From positions 4,774,001 through 4,838,000 of the forward strand of contig NC_014306.1 in the NCBI RefSeq assembly GCF_000196615.1: a stretch of 64,000 nucleotides of DNA. The letters run 5' to 3'. Positions 49,671-58,740 of this stretch are shown here, in pieces. The position numbers were made by a program, and so were the translations under genes. This DNA comes from Erwinia billingiae Eb661 (GTDB lineage: Bacteria; Pseudomonadota; Gammaproteobacteria; Enterobacterales; Enterobacteriaceae). Below the pieces are notes generated by a model. It worked only from the letters and a program-made list of their open reading frames with translations. It did not search any database and was not told where the DNA came from. How positions within the stretch are numbered: the stretch's first letter is position 1; each line of letters starts with the position of its first letter.

Positions 49671-51166
49671 CCCTTAACTGGCAGCAGGCGAAACAGGTTG
49701 CGGATGAGATTACCGCCGGCTGGGGACAACCCGGCGCACCGGGCGGGGCTATCGCGCTGTTCGACAGTGAGAAAATGCACAGCATCAGCGCCGGTGGCCT
49801 GGCGGATCTGGCGCAGGGCCGCGCGTTCGATGGTGATACCGTGGTGCGCTATGCCTCGGTGACCAAGCATATTTTCGCGTCGTTAGTGACCGGCGCCGCC
49901 AGCCAGCATCTGGGGCTGGACGACCAGCTGGTGCAGCATCTGCCGCAGCTGACCGGGGAAAATGGCCAGGTGACCGTCGGTCGCGCGCTGGATATGACCT
50001 CCGGCCTGCCGGACGTGCGCGAAACCCTCTCGCTGCTGGGCCTGTCGGTTTACAACGCCACCAGCGCCGCGGCCTTACTGGCTTTGCTGGCCGAGATGGG
50101 CGATCTGAGTTATCCGCCGGGCAGCGAAGTGTCCTATTCCAATACCGGTTATCGCCTGGTTGAGGAAGCGCTGAAGGCCAAAGGCGTGCTGTTCTCTGAG
50201 CTTATCGCCGGGCAGATTAACCGGCCGCTGGGCATCCAGTTTAGCGCACCGGAAACCTGGTTCGATGTCGTGCCGGGCCTGGTGCCGGGCTACTGGCAGC
50301 ACAACCAGCAGTGGCTGCTCGCCAGCGCCGGACTGCACCTTTCGGCGTCCGGCTGTATTACCGGCAGCGTGACCGACCTCAGCCGCTGGCTTCAGCACCT
50401 GTTGCGTGAGGAGCAGACGCTGAACAGGCTGGCTGCCCCGCGTCAGCTGGCTGATGGCCGGGTGACCGGCTACGGTCTGGGGATCGCCCACTCGTCGGCA
50501 GGCAAGGTTAAACTTGTCGGTCATGGCGGTTCGCATGCCGGTTATAAAAGCTATTTCCTGCTCGACCCGCAGCAAAAAGTGGGTCTGGCATTGGTCGCCA
50601 ACCGCGAAGATGTCGCCAGCTTCGATTCGGCGCTGGCGATCATGGCAGCGCTGCAAGGGGAATCACTGCCACAACGGGGTCACAGCCTGACGCCCGGTCT
50701 GTATGTGGCGGAGGAAGGCAGCGACTGGCTGGAGGTGAATGCCGACAGCATCAACTGGCTGGGCAATGCCGAGAATCTCTATCACAGCGACGTGCCGGGT
50801 GAAGCAGTGTCGCTGTCCAGCACCTTCCCGGTCCGTTTGCGCCAGCAGGGCAGCACCATCAGCGGTGAGATTGGCCTTGCCGCGCGTCAGTTTGTGCCGG
50901 TGGAAGCGGACAGCACCACCCTGTCGGCGGTGCAGGGACGCTGGCACATTCCGGCCGTGCGCAGTGAACTGGTCATCAACGGTGACAAGATGGTGATGGG
51001 CATCGGCCCGGCGGCCATTCACGCCACGCTGGTGCCGCTCGGCAAAGGCCGCCTGCTGGCCACCGCGCAGGATGGTCTGTGGCAGAAGCGCTTTGCCGTG
51101 CAGGTCGATGGCGACAGCCTGACGCTGGTGCTTAATCGCAGCCGGATGGTGAAGTACCGGCGTTAA
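49667..51166 (+). CDS. S12-family D-aminopeptidase-like serine hydrolase
   Basis: 499 residues. Penicillin-binding-fold catalytic set: S64-x-x-K67 (YASVTKH), Y157 in YSNTGY, H286 in GHGGSHAG. Spacing matches the Brucella (Ochrobactrum) anthropi D-aminopeptidase (family S12; S62, K65, Y153, H287, about 520 residues), and two C-terminal beta-barrel domains (about 335-415 and 416-499) are also present, as in that enzyme. It releases N-terminal D-residues from peptides. No signal peptide, so cytoplasmic. Translationally coupled to the importer ATPase, it would act on the imported cargo. A plain esterase function cannot be excluded. Confidence 0.82.
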   Translation: MTLNWQQAKQVADEITAGWGQPGAPGGAIALFDSEKMHSISAGGLADLAQGRAFDGDTVVRYASVTKHIFASLVTGAASQHLGLDDQLVQHLPQLTGENGQVTVGRALDMTSGLPDVRETLSLLGLSVYNATSAAALLALLAEMGDLSYPPGSEVSYSNTGYRLVEEALKAKGVLFSELIAGQINRPLGIQFSAPETWFDVVPGLVPGYWQHNQQWLLASAGLHLSASGCITGSVTDLSRWLQHLLREEQTLNRLAAPRQLADGRVTGYGLGIAHSSAGKVKLVGHGGSHAGYKSYFLLDPQQKVGLALVANREDVASFDSALAIMAALQGESLPQRGHSLTPGLYVAEEGSDWLEVNADSINWLGNAENLYHSDVPGEAVSLSSTFPVRLRQQGSTISGEIGLAARQFVPVEADSTTLSAVQGRWHIPAVRSELVINGDKMVMGIGPAAIHATLVPLGKGRLLATAQDGLWQKRFAVQVDGDSLTLVLNRSRMVKYRR

Positions 51167-51246
51167 CCACAGGCGGTGATAGCGATATAACGGGCGCAGT
51201 GTTTGATGATGTTGCCATCATTGGTGATCAGATTCATCTTGCGCAT
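51163..51246 (-). CDS. Possible 27-residue peptide gene
   Basis: ATG 51246 to TAA 51163, encoding 27 residues that start MRKMNLITNDG and end ITACG, with two cysteines. A weak GGGGGA precedes the ATG. Its stop shares bases with the S12 gene stop on the other strand. The 9-bp tandem repeat lies 36-98 bp upstream. Unknown; may be chance. Confidence 0.2.
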   Translation of the reverse strand: MRKMNLITNDGNIIKHCARYIAITACG

Positions 51247-51281
51247 AGATCCCCCGCAAACAGGTCAGCACAAGCCACAAA

Positions 51282-51344
51282 GTTGACCTGTTTGACCTGT
51301 TTGACCTGTTTGACCTGTTTGACCTGTTTGACCTGTTTGACCAG
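51282..51344. repeat. 9-bp tandem repeat between convergent D-peptide operons
   Basis: Seven consecutive units of TTTGACCTG, units 2-6 (51291-51335) identical, first and last with one change. An inverted copy ACAGGTCA at 51260-51267 can pair with the first TGACCTGT (51285-51292), and another CAGGTCA follows near 51414. It may have arisen by slippage from a terminator-like hairpin. Confidence 0.9.
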
Positions 51345-51424
51345 ACTACTCGCACAATTTTGGTCGATCAATAATTAACCGCATCGACAATGCGCTGCTG
51401 GAAACACGTTTGCACAGGTCAGGT

Positions 51425-52246
51425 TCAGTTCTGCGTCGAGGCCAGATAGGAGAACGCGCTCAGCAGGCTGACGAGGGTCGCCATATTTTGGGCGCTGTAT
51501 CCGACGGTGACGGCATCCAGCCGCGTGACGCCGGGGACCAGGCAGAACAGATCGCCGAGCACCGGTTTAGTGACCATCAGTTCCAGCTGGTAAGGCGCGG
51601 TAACGCGGGTGGTGCTGACTTTTCTGCCGCGCCTCACTGCTTTTTCAGCGGCCTGACGAATGGCGGTGCGGGCGGCGTCCGGGCTGAGTGATTCGGCGCA
51701 GGTTTGTGAAATCGCCCGTTTTACGCAGACGTAATCGGCCGACGGATAGTAATCCGCCATCCACTGTTGCAGCCTGTCATCTCCGGTCACCAGCCACAAT
51801 GGCGCATTCTGCTCCGCGCCGGCGGCGGCATAAATATCGCTTTCGCCCATCACTTCGCCGTTGATTTTGACCCGGTAAAACGCCCGACCGTTGATGGTAT
51901 GCGCCAGCACGCCAAACTCGCCTGCGGCGCTGTGAAAGCCGACGAACATCATGCCGTCGTAAGGCTGATGCTCCAGCCCTTCCACCATCGATAACCCGCG
52001 CGGTTTACCCTGCACCAGACGCGCGCGCGGGTCGATATTTTCCGCCCGCAGATTGGTCATCTGTGCATGACTGTCGGCGACCACCACTTCCGTTGCGCCT
52101 CCGGCAAAGGCGCCGTCGATGGCGGCATTCACTTCCTGCTCCATCAGACCACGTGCCAGCTGATACTCGGCGTGACCCGGACTGCACTGTTCCGGGCGCA
52201 TTACGCCTGCGATGCCTTCAATATCGGCGGAGATAAAAATTTTCAT
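51425..52246 (-). CDS. M55-family D-aminopeptidase (DppA-like)
   Basis: 273 residues, family M55, typified by Bacillus subtilis DppA, a decameric zinc D-aminopeptidase specific for D-Ala-D-Ala type substrates. Metal-binding pattern starts with D8-x-E10 (ISADIEGIAG), then DSHAQMTN, VGFHSAAG and a region around HTINGR. Cytoplasmic. Last gene of the operon that starts with dgcN, 67 bp after the P1 peptidase. Confidence 0.9.
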   Translation of the reverse strand: MKIFISADIEGIAGVMRPEQCSPGHAEYQLARGLMEQEVNAAIDGAFAGGATEVVVADSHAQMTNLRAENIDPRARLVQGKPRGLSMVEGLEHQPYDGMMFVGFHSAAGEFGVLAHTINGRAFYRVKINGEVMGESDIYAAAGAEQNAPLWLVTGDDRLQQWMADYYPSADYVCVKRAISQTCAESLSPDAARTAIRQAAEKAVRRGRKVSTTRVTAPYQLELMVTKPVLGDLFCLVPGVTRLDAVTVGYSAQNMATLVSLLSAFSYLASTQN

Positions 52247-52313
52247 CGGGGAAGACCTTCAGCAGAAACCAGGGAGTTGCAGCGCGGCCAGCTTGCGCCG
52301 CGCCAGGGATACG

Positions 52314-53369
52314 TCAGGCGTCAGGGCCTGCAGCCAGTCGATCTAATAGTTCGCTTAATGCCGGGCGATGATGCCCACGGAATCCGGTGACCGCTTCGGC
52401 GCTCAGCAGCGCATCCAGCACCGCATGCTCCGTGGCATCGGCAGCGGCGGATAACAGCGGTTCCAGCGCGGACTCCTCCGGCGGCTGCGGCACCCGGTGG
52501 GTGGAGAAGGCCACCGCGATATCGCCGGATCCATGGCCCCAGTAACTGCCAAGCCTGCCCAGACCGGCACCGGCGCGCTTCGCAATCCGCTTTAACTGCC
52601 GGGCATCCAGCGGCGCATCGGTGGCCATAATAATGATAATCGAACCGGCATCGCGCTGCGGCGTCAGCTCGGGCAGCAGCGGTTCTATCGCTTCACCCAC
52701 TCTGACCCCGTCCAGCGTCAGCGCAGTTAAGGCGCCAAAGTTGGCCAGCACCAGCACACCCAGCGTGGCATTCAGTGTCGGGAGGCTGCGTGAGGCGGTG
52801 CCAATGCCGCCCTTCATGCTAAAGCAGCTCATGCCGCGCCCGGCACCGACGCTGCCACGGGAAAACGCAGCGGAGGCAGACTCCAACGCCTGCTGCGCCA
52901 TCTGTTCGGTCACCGCCAGCGCCTGAATGTCATTCAGCCAGCCATCGTTGCACTCCAGCGCCAGCGGATTCACCGTCGGCAGCGAGCGCCCCAGCTCCGG
53001 ATTATGGCTAATCGCCTCGCGCACCAGGGTGGTAAACAGCGTGCCCACCGCCAGCGTGTTGCTCAGCAGGATCGGCGTTTGCAGCACGCCCAGCTCTTCA
53101 ATCTGTACCAGCCCGACCGGCTTGGCGAAGCCGTTTAACACCGCCGCACCGCAGGGTAACGGCTGGGTAAACAGGTTGTCGCCCGGCGGCACAATCGCCG
53201 TCACCCCGGTCTGGCGTTCGCCCTCGTCCAGCGTGGCGTGCCCGACCCGAACGCCCGGCACATCGCTCAGGCTGTTGGTGGCACCACAGATGCCGCGAGG
53301 ATTGCCTAACCGGCGCGTCTCTCGCCAGCGCTGCAATAACAGGTCGAGCGCGGCCTGACGATAGTCCAT
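52314..53369 (-). CDS. dmpA: P1-family L-aminopeptidase/D-esterase (DmpA-like)
   Basis: 351 residues, family P1/S58 Ntn-hydrolase. Start region DVPGVRVGHATL is typical. The self-cleavage site is G242-S243 in DAGSIIIIMATDAPL, making S243 the N-terminal nucleophile of the beta chain. DmpA from Brucella anthropi hydrolyses N-terminal L-residues and D-Ala amide and esters; others in the family cleave beta-peptides. Begins 4 bp after the permease gene. Confidence 0.9.
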   Translation of the reverse strand: MDYRQAALDLLLQRWRETRRLGNPRGICGATNSLSDVPGVRVGHATLDEGERQTGVTAIVPPGDNLFTQPLPCGAAVLNGFAKPVGLVQIEELGVLQTPILLSNTLAVGTLFTTLVREAISHNPELGRSLPTVNPLALECNDGWLNDIQALAVTEQMAQQALESASAAFSRGSVGAGRGMSCFSMKGGIGTASRSLPTLNATLGVLVLANFGALTALTLDGVRVGEAIEPLLPELTPQRDAGSIIIIMATDAPLDARQLKRIAKRAGAGLGRLGSYWGHGSGDIAVAFSTHRVPQPPEESALEPLLSAAADATEHAVLDALLSAEAVTGFRGHHRPALSELLDRLAAGPDA

Positions 53370-53373
53370 CTGC

Positions 53374-54273
53374 TTACCCTTTCAATTTCGGATCTAAGGT
53401 GTCGCGCAGCGCATCACCCAACAGGTTAAACGCCAGCACGGTAATAAAAATCGCCAGCCCGGGGAACACGCTGACGTGCCACTCTCCGGCCATCATCATA
53501 TTGCGGCTCATCGCCAGAATATTGCCCCACTCCGGCACATCCGGCTCCGGGCCAAGACCGATAAAGCTCAGGCCGGCTGCGGTCAGAATACTGGTGCCGA
53601 TACGCATGGTGAAATAGACAATCACGTTCGACAGCGTGCCCGGCAGAATATGGCGGATCAAAATCACCCGATCCGGCGCACCGGCACAGCGCACCGCTTC
53701 AACGTAGGCCGCCTGCTTTAACGACAGCGTCGAGGCACGCACGATGCGGGCGAATACCGGCACGCTGAACACCGCGACGGCGATAATGACGTTATTTAAG
53801 CCTGGACCTAAAATCGCCACCACCGCAATCGCCAGCAGCATGCCTGGGAAGGCAAACAGCACGTCAGAGCCGCGCATAATCAGCATATCCACCCAGCGGC
53901 CGTAATAGCCCGCCAGCAGTCCCAGCACGATGCCGACCATCATCCCAAGGGTGACCGACAGCACGCCGACATACAGCGAGATGCGCGCGCCGTAGATAAT
54001 GCGGCTAAGCACATCGCGACCCAGATCGTCGGTGCCCATCCAGTGCGCGGCAGAAGGCGGTGCCGACAGCGCCATCCAGTCGGGAGCCATCGGATCCCAG
54101 GGCGCAATCCACGGCGCAAACACCGCCACAATCACCAGCAGCAGGATAAAGCCACCGGACACCAGCGCCAGCGGGTTGCGTATCAGGTTCTGAATAAAAT
54201 CGTGCCACGGCGAGCGCAGCGTACTGTTCTCGAGCACGGTTTGCGCGATGGCCGCTTCGGTTGTTGGCTTCAT
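53374..54273 (-). CDS. gsiD: Peptide ABC importer 2, permease (GsiD-like)
   Basis: 299 residues (E. coli GsiD 303), six helices; MGTDDLGRDVLSRIIYGAR and VRCAGAPDRVILIRHILPG signatures. Overlapped by the upstream permease end by 4 nt. Confidence 0.9.
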   Translation of the reverse strand: MKPTTEAAIAQTVLENSTLRSPWHDFIQNLIRNPLALVSGGFILLLVIVAVFAPWIAPWDPMAPDWMALSAPPSAAHWMGTDDLGRDVLSRIIYGARISLYVGVLSVTLGMMVGIVLGLLAGYYGRWVDMLIMRGSDVLFAFPGMLLAIAVVAILGPGLNNVIIAVAVFSVPVFARIVRASTLSLKQAAYVEAVRCAGAPDRVILIRHILPGTLSNVIVYFTMRIGTSILTAAGLSFIGLGPEPDVPEWGNILAMSRNMMMAGEWHVSVFPGLAIFITVLAFNLLGDALRDTLDPKLKG

Positions 54274-55202
54274 GCAGGCTCCTGACGCAGACGGATGGCC
54301 GGATTCACCACTGCGTAAAGCAGGTCCACCAGCAGGTTGATGACAATAAATTCAAAGACAAACAGCATCACCAGCGCCTGAATCACCGGCTGATCCTGGG
54401 TTTTGATCGACTCGATCAGCAACCAGCCCAGACCCGGCCAGCTGAAGACGCTTTCCACCACGATCGATCCGCCGAGCAGAAAACCAAACTGTAAGCCGAG
54501 CATGGTGATCACCGGGATCAGCGCATTGCGCATGATATGTTTCCAGGTCACCAGCCGGTTACGCAGCCCTTTCGCCCTGGCGGTACGGACGTAATCTTCC
54601 TGCGCCACTTCCAGAAAGGCCGATCGGGTGAAGCGCGCCATCACCGCCGCCACCGAGGATCCCAGCGTAATGGCCGGCAGGATTATGTCGCTGGGTTGGT
54701 TGAAGCCGCTGACGGAAAACAGGCCAAACGGCATCGCCACAAACTGGATCAACAGCAGCCCCAGCCAGAACGGCGGCATCGATATGCCGCCCACCGCCAG
54801 ACTCATCAGCGTCCAGTCCTGCCATTTCCCGCGTTTCAGCGCCGAGATCACGCCGATAATCAGCCCCAGCAATACCGACCAGGCAAATCCGGCCAGCGCC
54901 AGCCACATCGTCGGCATAAAGCCCTGGGCAATCACCTCGGTGACCGGCTGTTGCGTGCGGTAGGTGACGCCAAGGTCGCCCTTCACCAGCCCGCCCAGCC
55001 AGTGCAGATACTGCTGCGGCAGCGGATCGTTGAGGCCTAAATGCTGTCGTGCCGCCTCGACCGCCTCAATTGGCGCATCGGGACCGGCATAAATTCGTGC
55101 CGGATCGCCCGGCAGCAGTTTAATAAAGGCAAAGACCAACAGGGAGACCACCAGCAACACCGGGATCATTTCCAGTAAACGTCGGACAAGATAGGCAAAC
55201 AT
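54270..55202 (-). CDS. gsiC: Peptide ABC importer 2, permease (GsiC-like)
   Basis: 310 residues (E. coli GsiC 306) with LLPGDPARIYAGPDAP, ARFTRSAFLEVAQEDYVRTARAKG and MLGLQFGFLLGGSIVVE, all close to GsiC. Six membrane helices. Confidence 0.9.
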   Translation of the reverse strand: MFAYLVRRLLEMIPVLLVVSLLVFAFIKLLPGDPARIYAGPDAPIEAVEAARQHLGLNDPLPQQYLHWLGGLVKGDLGVTYRTQQPVTEVIAQGFMPTMWLALAGFAWSVLLGLIIGVISALKRGKWQDWTLMSLAVGGISMPPFWLGLLLIQFVAMPFGLFSVSGFNQPSDIILPAITLGSSVAAVMARFTRSAFLEVAQEDYVRTARAKGLRNRLVTWKHIMRNALIPVITMLGLQFGFLLGGSIVVESVFSWPGLGWLLIESIKTQDQPVIQALVMLFVFEFIVINLLVDLLYAVVNPAIRLRQEPA

Positions 55203-55241
55203 AGGCGATTTCCTGGTTAATTCGGGTGTACCAGCAGCAAA

Positions 55242-55259
55242 GGCGGGATCGCTCCCGCC
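55242..55259 (-). terminator. Hairpin between binding protein and permease genes of importer 2
   Basis: GGCGGGA - TCGC - TCCCGCC (55242-55248, 55253-55259) without T-run. Such hairpins after binding-protein genes often stabilise the upstream message and lower permease expression. Confidence 0.5.
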
Positions 55260-55271
55260 ACAGACTCAGGA

Positions 55272-56813
55272 TTAATGGAACTCCGCCTGATCGAACAGGA
55301 ACGAGCCGTCGGCCAGCATCGACACGCCGGTCAGGTTCTTTTTCTTGCCGACCAGGTTATCTGGCGAGCCGAGGAAGGCGATGGGCGCATCTTTCCAGAT
55401 GATGGTCTGTGCCTGGGCATAAGCCGCCGCACGCTTCGCCGGATCGGCCGTTTGCAGCGCTGCCGCAATGGCTTTATCCGCTTCCGGGTTGCTGTAGTAA
55501 GAGACGTTATACGACACCGGTACCCAGGATTCGGTGGCGAACAGCGGACGTAAGGCCCAGTCCGCATCACCGGTGGAGGTCGACCAGCCGCCGTAATAGA
55601 GATCGAATTCGGCCTGCTTCGGATCCTTCACGCCCCACAGTTTGGCGTTACGCGCGCCGGAATCCATTGGCGTCACCGAGACGCGAATGCCGACCGCACC
55701 CAGCTGCTGCTTAAGGAACTGCGCAGCACGCACGCTGGCGGTGGCGTTGGTCACCCACAGCTTGAGGTCCAGACCGTTGGCGAAGCCCGCCTCTTTCAGC
55801 AAGGCTTTGGCTTTTTCCGGGTTGTAGCGGTAATCCGGATCGCTCTGTTTGGCGTAGAACTGCACCGCCGGCGGGATCGCCGAGGTGGCCGGTTTGCCCA
55901 TGCCCGCATAGGCCACTTTCAGCCAGATATCGCGGTTAATGGCGTAGTTGATGGCCTGACGCACCCGCACATCGGCCAGCGATTTATGCTGGGTGTTCAT
56001 CGCCATGTAGTAAAGGTAGATACTTTCATCGCGCTGAACCGCCAGCTTGCTGTCGCTCTGCACGGTGTTGATCAGGTCGGAAGGCAGCGGATAGATCGCA
56101 TCCACCTGGCCGGACTTCAGCGCCGCAACGCGGGTGGAGTCTTCCGGACTTGGCGAAATGAAGACGTTATCGACCTTCGGCCAGCCTTTCTGCCAGTAAC
56201 CGTCAAACTTGCTCAGCTTGACCTCTTTTCCCGGCTGCCAGCTGACAAATTTGAACGGGCCGGTGCCGGTGGGATGCAGGCGCAGCTGCGCTTCGTCCGG
56301 GTACTGCTTCAGCACGGTCGGGCTCCACATCACCGCCGACGGGTGTGCGAGGGTGTTGATAAAGGCGCCAAACGACTGGTTCAGTTCGATTTTGACCTGG
56401 GTTGGCGAAACGACGGTGACGGTTTTAATCATCTTATACAGGCTGTTACGCTTCAGACCTTTGGTCTGGTCGGCCAGCCTGTCGAGGTTGGCTTTTACCG
56501 CCGCGGCATCAAACGGCGTGCCGTCCTGGAAGATGACGTCTTTACGCAGATTGAGCGTGAATTCGGTGGCGTCCGCGTTGCTGGTGTAATCGGTCGCCAG
56601 CCACGGCACCAGCTTCATTTTGCTGTCGAACTGGAACAGGCGTTCAAAGATCCCCGCCTGTACCGAATAGCTGGCGTTGTCGGAGGTATCGTGCGGATCA
56701 AGACCGGTGATATCGACATAGGCGGAAATCCGCAGGTCCTGCGCCTGGGCGATGCCCGCCAGACACAGTGACAGCCCAAGGGCGACGGCAGAACGACGTA
56801 AAAACGGCTTCAT
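55272..56813 (-). CDS. gsiB: Peptide ABC importer 2, periplasmic binding protein (GsiB-like)
   Basis: 513 residues (E. coli GsiB 512). Signal peptide MKPFLRRSAVALGLSLCLAGIAQAQ with AQA cleavage near residue 24. Family 5 features: DPHDTSDNASYSVQAGIFERLF, LHPTGTGPFKFVSW and NYAINRDIW. E. coli GsiB binds glutathione; binding here of other gamma- or D-linked peptides is suggested by the operon partners. Confidence 0.9.
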   Translation of the reverse strand: MKPFLRRSAVALGLSLCLAGIAQAQDLRISAYVDITGLDPHDTSDNASYSVQAGIFERLFQFDSKMKLVPWLATDYTSNADATEFTLNLRKDVIFQDGTPFDAAAVKANLDRLADQTKGLKRNSLYKMIKTVTVVSPTQVKIELNQSFGAFINTLAHPSAVMWSPTVLKQYPDEAQLRLHPTGTGPFKFVSWQPGKEVKLSKFDGYWQKGWPKVDNVFISPSPEDSTRVAALKSGQVDAIYPLPSDLINTVQSDSKLAVQRDESIYLYYMAMNTQHKSLADVRVRQAINYAINRDIWLKVAYAGMGKPATSAIPPAVQFYAKQSDPDYRYNPEKAKALLKEAGFANGLDLKLWVTNATASVRAAQFLKQQLGAVGIRVSVTPMDSGARNAKLWGVKDPKQAEFDLYYGGWSTSTGDADWALRPLFATESWVPVSYNVSYYSNPEADKAIAAALQTADPAKRAAAYAQAQTIIWKDAPIAFLGSPDNLVGKKKNLTGVSMLADGSFLFDQAEFH

Positions 56814-56846
56814 GGTGTCTCTCCAGAATGGTAAATGAAATAAGCG

Positions 56847-58718
56847 CTAACGGTGCATGTCCCCTTCGGCAACCCAGTGATGCAGGTCGACCTGGCGGTA
56901 ACGAAGTTTTTCCACTTCTTCCCCGGCTTTACGCAGCGGCGAGGAGATTTCGCCGTCGTCCAGTTCACGCACGGTACGGCGGCCAGGATCGGCCACCGGA
57001 ACGGAGGCCAACAGACGACGGGTATAAGGATGCTGAGGATTGCTGAATACCGCATGGCGCGGGCCGATTTCCACAATCTGGCCGAGGTACATCACCGCTA
57101 CGCGGTTGGCGATACGCTCGACGACGGCCATATCGTGCGAAATAAAGATCCACGCCACGCCGGTCTCTTTTTGCAGGTCCATCATCAGGTTAACCACCTG
57201 CGCCTGGATGGAAACATCCAGCGCCGACACCGCTTCATCCGCGATAATCACCTGCGGCTGCAGCGCCATGGCGCGGGCGATGGCGATACGCTGACGCTGG
57301 CCACCGGAAAACTCATGCGGATAGCGGCGGGCATGTTCCGGCAATAATCCGACGCTTTTCAGTAATGACTGGACCTGCGGCGTCGCCTCTTCCAGGGATT
57401 TCACCAGCCCATGCAGCAGCAGCGGTTCGGCAATGGTGAAGCCCACCGTCAGGCGCGGATTTAATGAGGCATAGGGATCCTGGAACACCATCTGAATTTC
57501 CCGACGCAGCGCATGAAACGCCGGCTCTTTCAGCATGCTGATCTCTTCGCCGCGAAAGTGAATGCTCTCCGACTCGCTGGAAACCAGCCGCAGCAGCGCG
57601 CGTCCGGTGGTGGATTTGCCGCAGCCGCTTTCGCCGACAATCGCCAGCGTTTCCCCGGGCCAGACGCAAAAATCGATCTGCTCAACGGCGTGGACGCGAT
57701 GGGTTAGCGCGGAAAACATCCCGCTGCGGATGGGGTAATACACCTTCAGCCCCCGCACATCCAGCAGCGGTTTCTGCTCATAACGCGCGGTGATCTGCAC
57801 GCCGGCCTCCTCATCCTGCTCTTCGCCGAGCAGCGGAAAACGTTGTGGCCAGCGGCTAGCTTTCATATCGCCCAGACGCGGAACGGCGGCCAGCAACGCC
57901 CTGGTATAAGGGTGTTCGGGTGCGGCAAAAATCTGCTCCACGCGGCCCTGTTCCACCACTTCGCCGCGATACATCACCACCACCCGATCGGCAATTTCCG
58001 CCACCACGCCCATATCGTGGGTGATAAACAGCACCGCCATATCGCTTTGCTGTTGCAGGTCGCGGAGGATTTGCAGGATGCGGGCCTGAACGGTGACGTC
58101 CAGCGCGGTGGTCGGTTCATCGGCGATCAGCAGCTGCGGATCGCAGGCCAGCGCCTGGGCAATCATCACCCGCTGGCGCATGCCGCCGGACAGGGAATGC
58201 GGATGGCTTTTCATCACCCGATCGATATCCGCAATACGCACTTTGCGCAGCAGCTCGCGGGCTTTGGCGTTGGCAGTTTTGCTGTCGCACAGTTGGTGAT
58301 CGCGCAGGGCTTCCGTCAGCTGATCGCCAACCCGCAGGACCGGGTTTAGCGAGGTCATCGGCTCCTGAAAAATCATTGCCATGTCGCGACCGCGCAGCTT
58401 GCGCCGCTCCTCGGTGCTCATGGTCAGCAACGGGTGCTTCACGCCGCTGCGCGGGCTGAAGTGGATCGCCCCGCGCTCAATGGTGGCAGACGATGCCAGC
58501 AGGCCCATTACCGCCAGCGAGGTGACCGATTTACCCGAGCCACTTTCGCCAACCACGGCAACAATTTCGCCTTTATTGATGGTGAAGGAGACGCCTTTCA
58601 GCGCAAGGTTTTTCCCGGAGCGCCCGCTAAAGCTGACGCTCAAATCCTCAACCTGCAGTACAGGCGAGGCGTTGCCGGATCCGGTGGCGGTGGGTTCTGA
58701 GTGAATACGTTCCGTCAT
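56847..58718 (-). CDS. gsiA: Peptide ABC importer 2, double ATPase (GsiA-like)
   Basis: 623 residues from ATG 58718, the exact length of E. coli GsiA; upstream in-frame codons lie inside the epimerase gene. Two ATPase domains: the first with [20 protein letters not shown] and [12 protein letters not shown], the second with [21 protein letters not shown] and [12 protein letters not shown]. In E. coli GsiA powers glutathione import. It begins 22 bp after dgcA. Confidence 0.93.
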   Translation of the reverse strand: MTERIHSEPTATGSGNASPVLQVEDLSVSFSGRSGKNLALKGVSFTINKGEIVAVVGESGSGKSVTSLAVMGLLASSATIERGAIHFSPRSGVKHPLLTMSTEERRKLRGRDMAMIFQEPMTSLNPVLRVGDQLTEALRDHQLCDSKTANAKARELLRKVRIADIDRVMKSHPHSLSGGMRQRVMIAQALACDPQLLIADEPTTALDVTVQARILQILRDLQQQSDMAVLFITHDMGVVAEIADRVVVMYRGEVVEQGRVEQIFAAPEHPYTRALLAAVPRLGDMKASRWPQRFPLLGEEQDEEAGVQITARYEQKPLLDVRGLKVYYPIRSGMFSALTHRVHAVEQIDFCVWPGETLAIVGESGCGKSTTGRALLRLVSSESESIHFRGEEISMLKEPAFHALRREIQMVFQDPYASLNPRLTVGFTIAEPLLLHGLVKSLEEATPQVQSLLKSVGLLPEHARRYPHEFSGGQRQRIAIARAMALQPQVIIADEAVSALDVSIQAQVVNLMMDLQKETGVAWIFISHDMAVVERIANRVAVMYLGQIVEIGPRHAVFSNPQHPYTRRLLASVPVADPGRRTVRELDDGEISSPLRKAGEEVEKLRYRQVDLHHWVAEGDMHR

Positions 58719-58740
58719 CGTGACTCCGGTGGTCGCTGGA

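Noticed and set aside
51282..51344. Tandem repeat considered as CRISPR or plasmid-type iterons
   Set aside because: Units are 9 bp without spacers, so not CRISPR; no rep gene or AT-rich origin region is nearby, so iterons are unlikely.
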